Shown here piece by piece: positions 34,952-44,561 of a stretch of 64,000 bases of DNA. Under the pieces are notes generated by a model, which saw only the letters and a program-made list of their open reading frames with translations, did no database searches and was not told the origin of the DNA. How positions within the stretch are numbered: the stretch's first letter is position 1; every line of letters starts with the position of its first letter. A program made the translations under genes and the position numbers. Source of the DNA: Lachnospiraceae bacterium (GTDB lineage: Bacteria; Bacillota; Clostridia; Lachnospirales; Lachnospiraceae); NCBI GenBank assembly GCA_030524635.1, contig JAUNGG010000005.1:1-64000 (forward strand). Direction: 5' to 3'.

Positions 34952-35743
34952 CTAAGCCTTTCTTAAAAGACTTGACAGCCGCATTAAAAACTTAGGCTGG
35001 GTATCCAGGCTGAGGAATGGCAGCTGCTCCCCCATAATGCGCCGGCAGATATTCAAGTAAGCCTGTCCGGCCAGGGAACCCATCCCAACCAGCGGTTCCC
35101 CCTGGTTGGTGGAAATGACGATAGACTCATCATCCGGCACCACCCCAATTACATTCACAGCAAGGATGTCCATCACATCATCCATGGACATCATGTCCCC
35201 CCGTCGCACCATATCCATCCGGATACGGTTTACGATCAGATCGATCGCGCCCATCTCGGCAGCCTCCAGAAGTCCGATGATACGATCCGCATCCCGGATA
35301 GCAGATACCTCAGGAGTTGTCACCACTAACGCTCGGTCAGCGCCTGCGATGGCATTCTGGAAGCCACGTTCAATACCGGCCGGACAATCCAGCAGTATGT
35401 AGTCAAATTCATCCCGCAGATCGTCTACCAGCTTCGTCATCTGCTCCGGGCTGACCGCATTCTTATCTCTGGTCTGAGCAGATGGCAGTAAATACAGGTT
35501 CGGATATCTTTTGTCTCTTATGAGGGCCTGCTTCATGCGGCAGTTCCCTTCTACAACGTCTACCAGATTATAAACAATCCGGTTCTCCAGTCCCATAACC
35601 ACGTCCAGGTTCCGAAGACCGATATCGGTATCAATCAATACCGTCTTCTTTCCCAGGATGGCAAGTCCGGTTCCTACGTTTGCAGAAGTGGTGGTCTTAC
35701 CGACCCCTCCTTTTCCGGAAGTAATAACAATCACTTCACTCAT
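34952..35743 (-). CDS. minD: Septum site-determining ATPase MinD
   Basis: A 263-residue deviant Walker ATPase that carries MinC to the membrane. The P-loop GKGGVGKTTTSANVG starts near residue 10, followed by DTDIGLRNLDVVMGLENR, DCPAGIERGF and VTTPEVSAIRDADR. A C-terminal amphipathic, basic end (FLMRLSSLLRKA) is the membrane-targeting helix. AGGAGG precedes the start at 35743. It lies between minC and minE. Confidence 0.96.
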   Translation of the reverse strand: MSEVIVITSGKGGVGKTTTSANVGTGLAILGKKTVLIDTDIGLRNLDVVMGLENRIVYNLVDVVEGNCRMKQALIRDKRYPNLYLLPSAQTRDKNAVSPEQMTKLVDDLRDEFDYILLDCPAGIERGFQNAIAGADRALVVTTPEVSAIRDADRIIGLLEAAEMGAIDLIVNRIRMDMVRRGDMMSMDDVMDILAVNVIGVVPDDESIVISTNQGEPLVGMGSLAGQAYLNICRRIMGEQLPFLSLDTQPKFLMRLSSLLRKA

Positions 35744-35807
35744 GTCGTTATCCTCCTGCATAAAATAGCTATTATATTATACTATATAACCTTGATTTTT
35801 TCCAGTA

Positions 35808-36473
35808 TTAATTAAAATTAAACATGCTCAAAACATTCTTTTTCATGAGTTTTGTGCATATCGCTCCATTTTCCACACTGGCAATCATGGGTCCCCGCCC
35901 CAGCCGCTTATTCTTCTCCCCCACGCGGCTGGAATAATCAGCGATCCGAATCTGGACCGGCGCCATGTCCAAAGCTACCACTACAGCAGATTCGTTGCCT
36001 GCGGCCCCGGCAAACACCGATCCCTTCAGCTCACCCAGAATGATAATATTTCCCTTAGCGGTTACTCTGGCGCCGTGATGGACATCTCCGATCACCACAA
36101 TGCTGGCCTCCGATTCCAGGCTGTCGCCCCGGGACAGGGTTCCTTTATAGAACTGTCCGGTCTGGGAGCTTAACTCCATCAGCTTTTCATTCAGCGCCTT
36201 CTCACACCGGCGGATCTGATCTCCATTCTGGTCGATCAGGCACAGGATCTCTACCTGGGAGCTTCCCATAATAGCATTTACAATCTGGTATTCTTCCTCC
36301 GGTGTAAGCTTGCGTCCTTCCAGGGCAAGGGCCATCTGAACTGAGCCCCAGAATTTTGCGCTTTCCCGGAATTTTCTTTCGATATCGGCCAGAATCTGTT
36401 CAAAGGGGACCTTCGGATCCAGATATACACTCATGCCGGATTTATTTCCTTTTATCACAACGGTACTACGCAT
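35808..36473 (-). CDS. minC: Septum site-determining protein MinC
   Basis: A 221-residue inhibitor of FtsZ polymerisation. An N-terminal domain (about 1-100) is followed by the C-terminal beta-helix (about 110-205) with SLESEASIVVIGDVHHGARV and AKGNIIILGELKGSVFAG, which binds MinD. The gene lies 64 bp before minD and 39 bp after pbp2, as in other Clostridia. The divergent N-terminus is normal for this family. Confidence 0.93.
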   Translation of the reverse strand: MRSTVVIKGNKSGMSVYLDPKVPFEQILADIERKFRESAKFWGSVQMALALEGRKLTPEEEYQIVNAIMGSSQVEILCLIDQNGDQIRRCEKALNEKLMELSSQTGQFYKGTLSRGDSLESEASIVVIGDVHHGARVTAKGNIIILGELKGSVFAGAAGNESAVVVALDMAPVQIRIADYSSRVGEKNKRLGRGPMIASVENGAICTKLMKKNVLSMFNFN

Positions 36474-36512
36474 AGCATCACCTCAGTTCATTCGTGAACC
36501 TAATCGGAAAAG

Positions 36513-39404
36513 CTAGTCCCCGATGGTTACATTTGATGTTTCCAATGCTCCTGTATTTACAATCTCATCTACACTGGTATATCCGTAATACAGCTCATAT
36601 ACATGCTTTGCCACGGTAGCCGCATTGGACGAGGAATATCCATAGGGAATATTCACCGTCACACAGATCTCCGGATGGGTATAAGGACCGTAGGAGATAA
36701 AGAACGCGTGGTTTCCTCTGGTCCGGGACTCCTGAGCCGTACCGGTCTTGCCGGCGATCTCGATGGGCAGATCCTTAAAGATCTTAGATGCGGAGCTTTG
36801 TGTGATCACCGCCCGCATGCCCTGTGCAACCGCATTCCAGGTAGAGTCCTGGATCTGGATCTGAGAGCTGATCTCCGGTGTAAAATCCTGGATCAGATTG
36901 CCGTCGGAATCCGTTTCCTTATCCAGAAGGCTTAACTCAAATACGGTTCCCCGGTTTGCCAATGCAGCTACATAACGGGAAAGCTGTACATTCGTATAGT
37001 TATTGGTACCTTGTCCCATGGCAGAACGCTCCGGGTCAATATTGGAGATCTCCGGGTCACGCTCTGAGATCTCCACGCCGGAATCATGATCCAGGCCAAA
37101 CATAGTAGCATATTTCTGAAGCAGCGCCAGGCCCTTTTCTGTATTGTAAACTCCATTTTCATCCATGGACAGCCGGTGGGCTACCTCCGAGAAAAAGTAG
37201 TTGCAGGAATTCTGCAGGCCGCCTACCACATCCAGCGGTCCGTGATGCCCCGGGCTGATCCAGCAGCGGATCGGCGTGGCCACATCCTCATAGATACCAG
37301 TACAGTTAATGGTCTCCCCAAGATTGATGACGCCTTCCTCCAGGCCGGCGATGGCTGTGATCGGCTTAAAGGTAGAGCCGGGCGCCTTCTGTGCCTGGGT
37401 CGCATTGTTGTAAAGAGGCTGCGATAAGTCATTTTGAAGTCTGGAGAAATAAGCACTGTCTACCGTGCCGGACATCCGGTTATTATCATAACTTGGATAG
37501 GTTACCAGTGCTCTCACCTCACCGGTGTTCACATCGGTGATCACACAGGCGCCGCTGCACGGATCCAGCGCAAGCTGGGCCGGTGTAATCTGGATCTTGG
37601 ATATCTTGTCAAGCAGAAAGGTGTAGGCGTAGGCTTCTCCGTTTCCACGCAGGGCAGCGATCTGATTCGGCTCCTCCGGCAGCACACCCTGGTCATAAAG
37701 GGCAAGACAAAGCTGCTTTCCCGTAATAATATTGTCATCGATCAGGAACCGGTAGATCCGCTTGGTAAATCTGGAATCATCCATCAGCTGCTCCAGACAG
37801 TAATCCACCAGCTGGTTATAGATATCATCCGCGCTGGAATAGCGGCTGTTGGCATTTAATTTCGTAGTATCCACCCAACTGTCCGCAATTCCGGAATAGA
37901 GATAGTCCCGCAGGCTGATCTCATCTGCTTTCCAGGCCTGATATTCCTCTCCATTGGTATCGATCTTGGATTCATCTATGATCCCCACAGCAGAGGAGGA
38001 CAGGTAGGAATAGATGTATACCATATAATTCGCCATGTCCTTGGGCAGGTCCTTCATCATGGTGGCATTTTCACTCATCAGCTCGGCACGAAGCTGTGCC
38101 ATGATCCGTTCCCTGGAGCTTTCAAAGGTGCTTTGGATCTGCCGTTCGGTGTCAGAGGCATCCTCCGCTTCAAATTCACTTAAGGAGAGAACATTGTTGT
38201 TGATCAGCTGATAGTAGGCATCCTTGATCGGTATTTTCAAATTACTTGCATCGGTATTTTCGGTATTGGGGTCATCCTCGGGAACCAGCTTACTCACCAG
38301 AATACCAGCCAGCTGACGCTCAATAATATGGTAGATTCCTTTCTGAAGGTCGCTGTCCAGGGTGAGATAGATATCATGTCCGGCTACCGGTTCTGTTTCC
38401 TCCTTCACCTCGCGGATCCTTCCCCGGTTGTCCACATTCACCACGCGGTAGCCCTTCTTTCCCTGAAGCTCCAGCTCCATGGAGGCTTCAATGCCGATCA
38501 GACCTATGATGTCATTAATATCGTAATCGGGATTGGACTGCTGCAGCTCCTCCAGACGTTCTCTCTGCATTTTTCCTGTGTAGCCGATGATGGGAGCAAA
38601 GTAAATGCTGTCATTGTAAACCCGCACAGACGACTCTTCAATATTTACACCCTGCAGGTCTGCCGTATTTTCCATCACCTCCGCTACGGTTTCATCATCT
38701 ACATAGGTAGCAACCGTAGTAGATAAGTATCTCTGGAAGGAGGTCAGGGACATGGTATACCGGATATTGATCAGATCCAGAGCGGTCTTATCGTCCAGCA
38801 TAATGGTATTTCCCTTTTCATCCTTCATTACATCCAGTCCGTAATCTTTCTTTTTTTTCTCAAACAGCTCTCTGGCAGTCACATCTGCAGGATATTTGCC
38901 CAGATCCTTGTCGATCTCCTCCCTCAGCTCACTGATATTCCGTTTGCCGAAGATATCCCGCAGAAAACCAAGCCGGCCTGTATCGCTGTAGGAGGTAAAG
39001 ACCATTTCCCCGCTCTCATCAAGGCCAACCTCAAACTTTCCCTGTACATCTGCATCATGCTTTTCCAGTATCCGGACCAGCCGAAGCAGCATCTGATTCA
39101 TCTCAGCCGTGGTGCGGTAGGCACCTGTGTCCTGTACGGTAACGGAGTAGGCCAGCTCATTGTAAGCCAGCAGCTTTCCGTTTTTGTCATAAATATTTCC
39201 CCGTGTACCGGCTGTATACAGGGTTTGTTCTGTCTGTTGAATATAATATTTCAGCGTATCCTCCCCTTTCACGATCTGCAAGTTAAACAGATGAGCGCCT
39301 AATACCCCAAACATGCAGGTAAAGGCAACTGTAAGGGCGAATAGTCTGGAATAAGCAACTTTATGGATAAATTCCTTCAGTATCTCACGCAGGTCTTCAA
39401 ACAA
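36513..39404 (-). CDS. mrdA: Penicillin-binding protein 2 with large insertion
   Basis: Class B transpeptidase for cell elongation, 963 residues against about 600-720 for typical PBP2. One N-terminal membrane helix is at about 20-40. The dimerisation domain follows with the TRGNIYDKNGKLLAYNELAY segment. The transpeptidase starts at about 345 and has SxxK in APGSTFKP near 675 and KTGTAQ near 885. Between about 370 and 600 lies an extra helical stretch of roughly 230 residues that interrupts the start of the catalytic domain. Overlap with mreD is 8 bp. It is probably the partner of RodA. Confidence 0.9.
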   Translation of the reverse strand: MFEDLREILKEFIHKVAYSRLFALTVAFTCMFGVLGAHLFNLQIVKGEDTLKYYIQQTEQTLYTAGTRGNIYDKNGKLLAYNELAYSVTVQDTGAYRTTAEMNQMLLRLVRILEKHDADVQGKFEVGLDESGEMVFTSYSDTGRLGFLRDIFGKRNISELREEIDKDLGKYPADVTARELFEKKKKDYGLDVMKDEKGNTIMLDDKTALDLINIRYTMSLTSFQRYLSTTVATYVDDETVAEVMENTADLQGVNIEESSVRVYNDSIYFAPIIGYTGKMQRERLEELQQSNPDYDINDIIGLIGIEASMELELQGKKGYRVVNVDNRGRIREVKEETEPVAGHDIYLTLDSDLQKGIYHIIERQLAGILVSKLVPEDDPNTENTDASNLKIPIKDAYYQLINNNVLSLSEFEAEDASDTERQIQSTFESSRERIMAQLRAELMSENATMMKDLPKDMANYMVYIYSYLSSSAVGIIDESKIDTNGEEYQAWKADEISLRDYLYSGIADSWVDTTKLNANSRYSSADDIYNQLVDYCLEQLMDDSRFTKRIYRFLIDDNIITGKQLCLALYDQGVLPEEPNQIAALRGNGEAYAYTFLLDKISKIQITPAQLALDPCSGACVITDVNTGEVRALVTYPSYDNNRMSGTVDSAYFSRLQNDLSQPLYNNATQAQKAPGSTFKPITAIAGLEEGVINLGETINCTGIYEDVATPIRCWISPGHHGPLDVVGGLQNSCNYFFSEVAHRLSMDENGVYNTEKGLALLQKYATMFGLDHDSGVEISERDPEISNIDPERSAMGQGTNNYTNVQLSRYVAALANRGTVFELSLLDKETDSDGNLIQDFTPEISSQIQIQDSTWNAVAQGMRAVITQSSASKIFKDLPIEIAGKTGTAQESRTRGNHAFFISYGPYTHPEICVTVNIPYGYSSSNAATVAKHVYELYYGYTSVDEIVNTGALETSNVTIGD

Positions 39405-39915
39405 TGGTCGTATCTCTCCTTTTTTCCATCTCTTCCAGTCTCCGGCTGGTGAATAAGAACAGCCGGTAAATGAAAAGGGTGGTCACAACGCTGAATAGGA
39501 TCTCCGGCACCATGATCTCTCGGAAGTAATAAAGCAGATTCAGCTTGCCCCGAATCAGGAAGCGGAATACATACATATATAAATTATAAGCCAGCTCATT
39601 TAACACACATAAGATCAGCGGCAGGGTGATGTAATCCTCATAATAGTATTTGGTACAGATCCCATTCACATAACCGATATAAACAAAAATTAGCATATAA
39701 AAGCCAAAAGGACCGCTGTAAAACAGATCAGACAGCAGGCCTGCAAACAGGCCGTACAGCATCCCAGCCCAGCTTCCATGGATAAATCCAAAGGAAAAGG
39801 TCAGGATCAAAAGCAGATTCGGTGCCGCCGACAGGAAAGGAATCATAGGGAAAACACAGGTCTGAATGGTAAATGCCAGTACCATCAGCAGTAAATTAAC
39901 CAGAATCCGCCTCAT
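39397..39915 (-). CDS. mreD: Rod shape-determining protein MreD
   Basis: A 172-residue integral membrane protein of the elongation complex with five or six helices. It is recognised by position and the family pattern FGFIHGSWAGMLYGLFAGLLSDLFY. It overlaps mreC by 4 bp and pbp2 by 8 bp. The C-terminus is charged (RRLEEMEKRRD). Confidence 0.92.
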   Translation of the reverse strand: MRRILVNLLLMVLAFTIQTCVFPMIPFLSAAPNLLLILTFSFGFIHGSWAGMLYGLFAGLLSDLFYSGPFGFYMLIFVYIGYVNGICTKYYYEDYITLPLILCVLNELAYNLYMYVFRFLIRGKLNLLYYFREIMVPEILFSVVTTLFIYRLFLFTSRRLEEMEKRRDTTIV

Positions 39916-40784
39916 GAACCGGCCTCCTCTCCTGCTTCTGTTTCCGTTTCTTCCTCTCCGGTGCTCTTCGTTCCTGTAATGATCAGCACCTCCTGAAGAT
40001 TATCAAAGTCAGCCACCGGGATCAGATAGCCCGATTTGGTCAGCCGTTTGGGGTCCACGGTAATATCTGCCGCATAGCCGATCAGGATGCCTGGAAGGAA
40101 CTTGGAGCTGATATTGGAGGTGATGATCTGATCACCGTCCTTCACATCTCCGTCCTTTGTGATATTGGTGATCCGAAGCCGCCCCTCCTGGAACAGAGTC
40201 AGGTCACCGGCTACAATACAGTTATCTCCCGACTGGATCGCCATGGCGCTGACCCGGCTGGAATCGTCAATAATCGAACGAACCGTGGCATAGTTGGCGC
40301 CCACATCCGTCACAATCCCCACCAGACCGCCTCCGGCCATCACGTTATCATCTACCTCCACGCCGTCTGCCGAGCCTTTATTAACCCGGAACACCTGAAA
40401 CCAGTCACCAGAGTCCTTTGCAATGATCCGGGCGCCGATCTTTTCATAATTCATATAATCCTGATCCAGCTGGTACAGCTCCCTGAGACGGGACAATTCA
40501 AACTGACCGGCCTGCAGGCGGTTATTCTCCTCCATCAGGCGGGCCACCTCGTCCTTCAGCTTTTCATTTTCAGCCAGAGCGCTTTTCAGCTGGCTGTAAT
40601 CCCGCATCTCCGTGTAGATTCCCTTTCCTACTGCATTGACGCCGGTCTGGATGGGAACCAGCACATATCCCACGCCGGTCCGCAGCGGCTCCATGATTCC
40701 ATCTTTAATTGAAGTGATTCCTATCAGCAGGATACAGATGACCGTAAGTCCGATCAACAGATATTTGCTGCGCTTTGTTTCCAT
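39912..40784 (-). CDS. mreC: Rod shape-determining protein MreC
   Basis: A 290-residue bitopic protein that organises the elongasome and activates PBP2. A membrane helix is at about 10-28 and a coiled coil at about 65-105 (LKSALAENEKLKDEVARLMEENN). The extracytoplasmic beta-domain follows (ADGVEVDDNVMAGGGLVGIV, ATVRSIIDDSSRVSAM). The acidic C-terminal tail (GEEETETEAGEEA) is unusual but seen in clostridial relatives. It is directly adjacent to radC; mreB is absent between them. Confidence 0.93.
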   Translation of the reverse strand: METKRSKYLLIGLTVICILLIGITSIKDGIMEPLRTGVGYVLVPIQTGVNAVGKGIYTEMRDYSQLKSALAENEKLKDEVARLMEENNRLQAGQFELSRLRELYQLDQDYMNYEKIGARIIAKDSGDWFQVFRVNKGSADGVEVDDNVMAGGGLVGIVTDVGANYATVRSIIDDSSRVSAMAIQSGDNCIVAGDLTLFQEGRLRITNITKDGDVKDGDQIITSNISSKFLPGILIGYAADITVDPKRLTKSGYLIPVADFDNLQEVLIITGTKSTGEEETETEAGEEAGS

Positions 40785-41537
40785 CTATAATATTCCTCGT
40801 TCCCGTAAACTGATATAAGTAGTATCGCCGATAATCACATGGTCTAACAGGTAAATCCCGATCATCTGGCCGGCTTCAAAAACCCGTCTGGTCATCAGCT
40901 CATCCTCCTTGCTTGGAGCAGGATCGCCGCTTGGGTGATTGTGCACCAGAATCAGTGCAACTGCACCGCAGCGCAGCGCCTCGATAAAGATCTCTCTCGG
41001 TGAGATCAGGGAGGAATTCACCGTCCCCTTGGAAATAACCGATTCCCGTATCAGATGCTGCCTGGTGTCAAAAAACAGAACTCTCACCTGCTCCTGCTCC
41101 AGATGGCGCATTTCCTCCATACAGTACTCTGCGATCTCGGAAGGCTCCTTTAAAACCGACTTTCCGGCCCGTGCTGCCTGCCGCCAGATCCGCCGGGACA
41201 GCTCTCCGATGCACAAAAGCTGAATCGCTTTCACCCGTCCGATCCCTTTGATTTTCATAAATTCCGGCAGAGAAAGATGCAAAAGCCCTAAAATACCCTT
41301 ATTCGGATAATTTAAGGCTAATATCTTTTGTGCCAGTTCCAGAGAGGTCTCCTCCTTGGAGCCAGTCCGGATAATGACCGCCAGAAGCTCTGCATCCGTC
41401 AGATGCTCCGGCCCCATTTTCAGACATCGCTCATAAGGACGCTCCTCTGCAGGAATGTCTTTCATTTTCTTTCGTGCTTCCTGTGGTCTTGACGATTCTC
41501 TCGTCAGTTCTTGCTTCTGCACATCCTTTTGCTTCAT
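40785..41537 (-). CDS. radC: RadC-family JAB/MPN protein
   Basis: A 250-residue protein with a C-terminal JAB-type metalloprotein domain; the metal motif is HNHPSGDPAPSKED. An N-terminal HhH-like part includes LLAVIIRTGSKEETSLELA and FMKIKGIGRVKAIQL. Its true biochemical function is unclear despite the DNA-repair name. GGAGG precedes the start. It is usually found between maf and mreB in Clostridia; here both are missing and it adjoins mreC. Confidence 0.93.
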   Translation of the reverse strand: MKQKDVQKQELTRESSRPQEARKKMKDIPAEERPYERCLKMGPEHLTDAELLAVIIRTGSKEETSLELAQKILALNYPNKGILGLLHLSLPEFMKIKGIGRVKAIQLLCIGELSRRIWRQAARAGKSVLKEPSEIAEYCMEEMRHLEQEQVRVLFFDTRQHLIRESVISKGTVNSSLISPREIFIEALRCGAVALILVHNHPSGDPAPSKEDELMTRRVFEAGQMIGIYLLDHVIIGDTTYISLRERGIL

Positions 41538-41657
41538 ATATATCCTCCAGTTTCTTACTCTCCAAGTACGAATTCCCAGGGAAGATATATGGAAAACCGC
41601 TATGTCACTGCAGGATTACTCCACAGATGCGAACCAGCTATGATGCAGCTGATTCCC

Positions 41658-41909
41658 TTACAGCCAGCGGTAGATCAAAAGGGCCAGCGCCATGCCGATG
41701 ATGCCTGCCATGGTGATCCGGATGGATAATCCGAACGTAATGACAAGGATGCCGAAATTCAGGACCAAAGGTGTATTCAGTCCGAAGGATTCCCCGAAGC
41801 TTAACCAGGAAAGCAGCGGAATTCCTTCCGTAATGCTTCCAATGAAGCCTCCCAGGACAACTCCTGCCAGGAGTAAGATCAACAGCACCCAAAAATTTTT
41901 ATTTCTCAT
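41658..41909 (-). CDS. DUF4321 membrane protein
   Basis: An 83-residue protein with two hydrophobic helices separated by a short loop (GGFIGSITEGIPLLSWLSFGES, then MAGIIGMALALLIYRWL). It matches DUF4321, a small clostridial family encoded upstream of the maf/radC/mre cluster. Function unknown; the context suggests a wall or division role. About 120 bp separates it from radC. Confidence 0.82.
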   Translation of the reverse strand: MRNKNFWVLLILLLAGVVLGGFIGSITEGIPLLSWLSFGESFGLNTPLVLNFGILVITFGLSIRITMAGIIGMALALLIYRWL

Positions 41910-42022
41910 CGTCTATGCGCTCCCCCATGCCCATCTTTCATTTTATCATAACTTTCCAGTTCTGTATAGGATTTGAAAAATTTTTATAATTCCGTAAGGT
42001 TTTTGCTTGTTATTATTTGTTA

Positions 42023-43303
42023 TTATAAAGATACTACGCCGTTCTCAATCAACTTCTGCAAAGACATCATAATGCCAAGCTTTGCATGATACCAGGTCAA
42101 ACCTCCCTGGAAATAGACAGCGTATGGAGGTTTGATCGGCCCGTCCGCGCTCAGCTCAATGGATGAGCCCTGGACGAAGGCACCGGCTGCCATGATGACT
42201 GGAGCATCATAGCCAGGCATATCCCATGGCTCCGGGGTGACGAAGCTGTCCACTGGAGCGGCTGCCTGGATTCCCTGGCAGAAGGCGATCACGCCTTCCG
42301 GTGTTCCAAAGGTGATTGCCTGAATGATGTCATAACGTTCCTCCGTTCCGTTTGGAACCACAGCAAAGCCCAGCTTTTCGTATACATTGGCTGCAAAGAC
42401 AGCGCCTTTGATGGCACCTGCCACCACAGTAGGAGACAGGAACAGGCCCTGATAGAATGAGGTATTCAGGCCAAGGCTGGCACCTACCTCCTTGCCCAGG
42501 CCAGGAGCACTTAATCGGTAAGATGCACGGTCAATGCAGTCCTTCCTGCCTGCGATATAGCCGCCGATGGGGGCCAGGCCGCCGCCGGGATTTTTAATCA
42601 GGGAACCAACGATCATGTCAGCACCTACATCAGTAGGCTCGATGGTTTCTACAAATTCTCCGTAGCAGTTATCTACCATGCAGATGACCTCTGGCTTAAT
42701 GTTTTTGATAAATGCGATCAGTTCTCCGATCTGCTCTACTGATAAAGTAGGACGTGGATCATACCCTTTGGAGCGCTGAATGGTAACCAGCTTTGTCTTC
42801 TCATTGATGGCCTTGGCAATTCCATCGTAATCAAATTTCCCTCCAGGAAGCAGATCCACCTGACGGTAGGACACACCGTACTCCTTTAAGGAACCGACAG
42901 AATCCCGGATGCCGATTACCTCCTCCAGGGTATCATAAGGCTTGCCTACCGGAGACAGCAGCTCATCTCCAGGACGCAGATTGCCGGACAGTGCAATATG
43001 GAGGGCATGGGTGCCGCTGATCAGGTTGGGACGCACCAGGGCTGCCTCTGCGTGGAACATGCTGGAATACACCTCTTCCAGGGTATCCCGGCCCAGATCA
43101 TTGTAGCCGTAACCAGTAGTGGCGGCAAAATGGATATCGCTGACCCGATTGTCCTGCATGGCCTTGATCACCTTCATCTGATTGTATTCGGCGGTCTCAT
43201 CGATGGTTTCAAAACGCTCCTTTAAGCTGTTTTCAATCTCTCTGCAGAAGGCCAGAACCGGATCGCTGATTCCTAACTGTCGGTACATTTCATTTGTGTT
43301 CAT
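42023..43303 (-). CDS. PLP-dependent methionine gamma-lyase / aluminium resistance family protein
   Basis: A 426-residue fold-type I PLP enzyme related to cystathionine beta-lyase and often annotated as aluminium resistance protein. It has the early substrate part FAATTGYGYNDLGRDTLEEVY, ALVRPNLISGTHALHIAL, and MVDNCYGEFVET, with the presumed PLP lysine in VGSLIKNPGGGLAPIGGYIAG. The reaction in vivo is not settled. It is encoded downstream of miaA (228-bp gap), the usual clostridial pairing. Confidence 0.88.
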   Translation of the reverse strand: MNTNEMYRQLGISDPVLAFCREIENSLKERFETIDETAEYNQMKVIKAMQDNRVSDIHFAATTGYGYNDLGRDTLEEVYSSMFHAEAALVRPNLISGTHALHIALSGNLRPGDELLSPVGKPYDTLEEVIGIRDSVGSLKEYGVSYRQVDLLPGGKFDYDGIAKAINEKTKLVTIQRSKGYDPRPTLSVEQIGELIAFIKNIKPEVICMVDNCYGEFVETIEPTDVGADMIVGSLIKNPGGGLAPIGGYIAGRKDCIDRASYRLSAPGLGKEVGASLGLNTSFYQGLFLSPTVVAGAIKGAVFAANVYEKLGFAVVPNGTEERYDIIQAITFGTPEGVIAFCQGIQAAAPVDSFVTPEPWDMPGYDAPVIMAAGAFVQGSSIELSADGPIKPPYAVYFQGGLTWYHAKLGIMMSLQKLIENGVVSL

Positions 43304-43531
43304 AAAATATTGTCTTCTTTCCTTGTTGTTTTCTTTTTCATTTATTATCCTGTTGGACGCAGATCTAAAATACCGCTTCCTTCTGCGCTTCCAATCTGCA
43401 TCCCCTGTATATTTTCCGCATTTCTCAGCTGTTTGTCAATTTCTTTCTTGTATTTCTTTTTAAACTTTTCGCCAGATTCCCTGCTCTTTTGGCTGAAAAC
43501 TGCCAAAATCAGCGAAAAGCGGGCGAAAGCT
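43304..43531. other. Intergenic region between miaA and PLP enzyme
   Basis: About 230 bp. I see no gene, strong hairpin or convincing promoter; it holds only T-rich stretches. Confidence 0.5.
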
Positions 43532-44476
43532 CTATAATCCGCATTCCTGGATCCTGCTGATCATATACTCCAGAACCTGATCCTTATTAAAGTTAAATTC
43601 CGGCAAGTTCAGCCACTGGACATCCCGCTCCCGCTTAAACCAGGTGATCTGGCGCTTGGCAAAATGCCGGGTATCCCGTTTTAAGATATAGACTGCCTCC
43701 TCCAGCGTACATGCCCCATTCAGGTAATCCAGGATCTCCTTATAACCAAGCCCCTGCATAGACACCATACCCCGGCAGCAGCCCATTTCCTGCAGCCGCC
43801 GCACCTCATCCACCAGCCCCTGTTCCATCATCAGATCCACCCGACGGTCGATCCGCTCATACAGCAGGCTGCGCTGGGTATTGACTACAAAGTAAAGGAA
43901 CTTGTATGGAGATTCCTTCTGCCGCTCCTGCTCATTGTGAATCGAGATCTTCTCTCCGGTCTGGCGGAAATACTCCAGAGCACGGATCACCCGCTTCACA
44001 TTATTGCTGTGGATGGCCTCTGCCGACTCCGGGTCCGCTTCAGCAAGAAGCTGGTGCAGATACTCCCCTCCCTTCTCCTCCGCCAGCTGCTCCAGCTCCT
44101 GCCGGATGTGATCTCCCTCCGGGTTTTCTTTAAAATCAATGTCATAGAGCAGCGCCTGAATGTAAAATCCCGTTCCTCCCGCTACAATCGGGATGTTGCC
44201 ATGGGAATAAATCTCCTCCAGAGCCTTTTTTGCCATCTGCTGGAAGATCACCACATTAAAATCCTCTGTAGGCTCTAACACATCGATCAGATAATGAGGA
44301 ACACAATCCATCTCCTCCGGCGTCACCTTGGCAGAGCCGATATCCATATGGCGGTATACCTGCATGGAATCTGCACTGATGATCTCTCCGCCTATCGCCT
44401 TGGCAAGCCGGATGGACAGATCAGTTTTTCCTACGGCGGTGGGGCCGGTTAAGATGATAAGAGGGCGTTTTTCCAT
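43532..44476 (-). CDS. miaA: tRNA dimethylallyltransferase
   Basis: A 314-residue enzyme that adds dimethylallyl to N6 of A37 in tRNAs reading UNN codons. The P-loop LTGPTAVGKTDLS is at the N-terminus, followed by GEIISADSMQVYRHMDIGSAK, the VGGTGFYIQALLYDIDF segment and FAKRQITWFKRE. I placed the start at 44476 because GGAAG lies upstream and family members start here. Its product is the substrate of MiaB at 53067. Confidence 0.95.
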   Translation of the reverse strand: MEKRPLIILTGPTAVGKTDLSIRLAKAIGGEIISADSMQVYRHMDIGSAKVTPEEMDCVPHYLIDVLEPTEDFNVVIFQQMAKKALEEIYSHGNIPIVAGGTGFYIQALLYDIDFKENPEGDHIRQELEQLAEEKGGEYLHQLLAEADPESAEAIHSNNVKRVIRALEYFRQTGEKISIHNEQERQKESPYKFLYFVVNTQRSLLYERIDRRVDLMMEQGLVDEVRRLQEMGCCRGMVSMQGLGYKEILDYLNGACTLEEAVYILKRDTRHFAKRQITWFKRERDVQWLNLPEFNFNKDQVLEYMISRIQECGL

Positions 44477-44561
44477 GTTCTTTGCTTCCTTTCCTGCAGC
44501 GATCCATATCCTGCTTTTTATTTCCCTTCTGATTTCACAATCATTTTTGCTGCCTGGCTTC

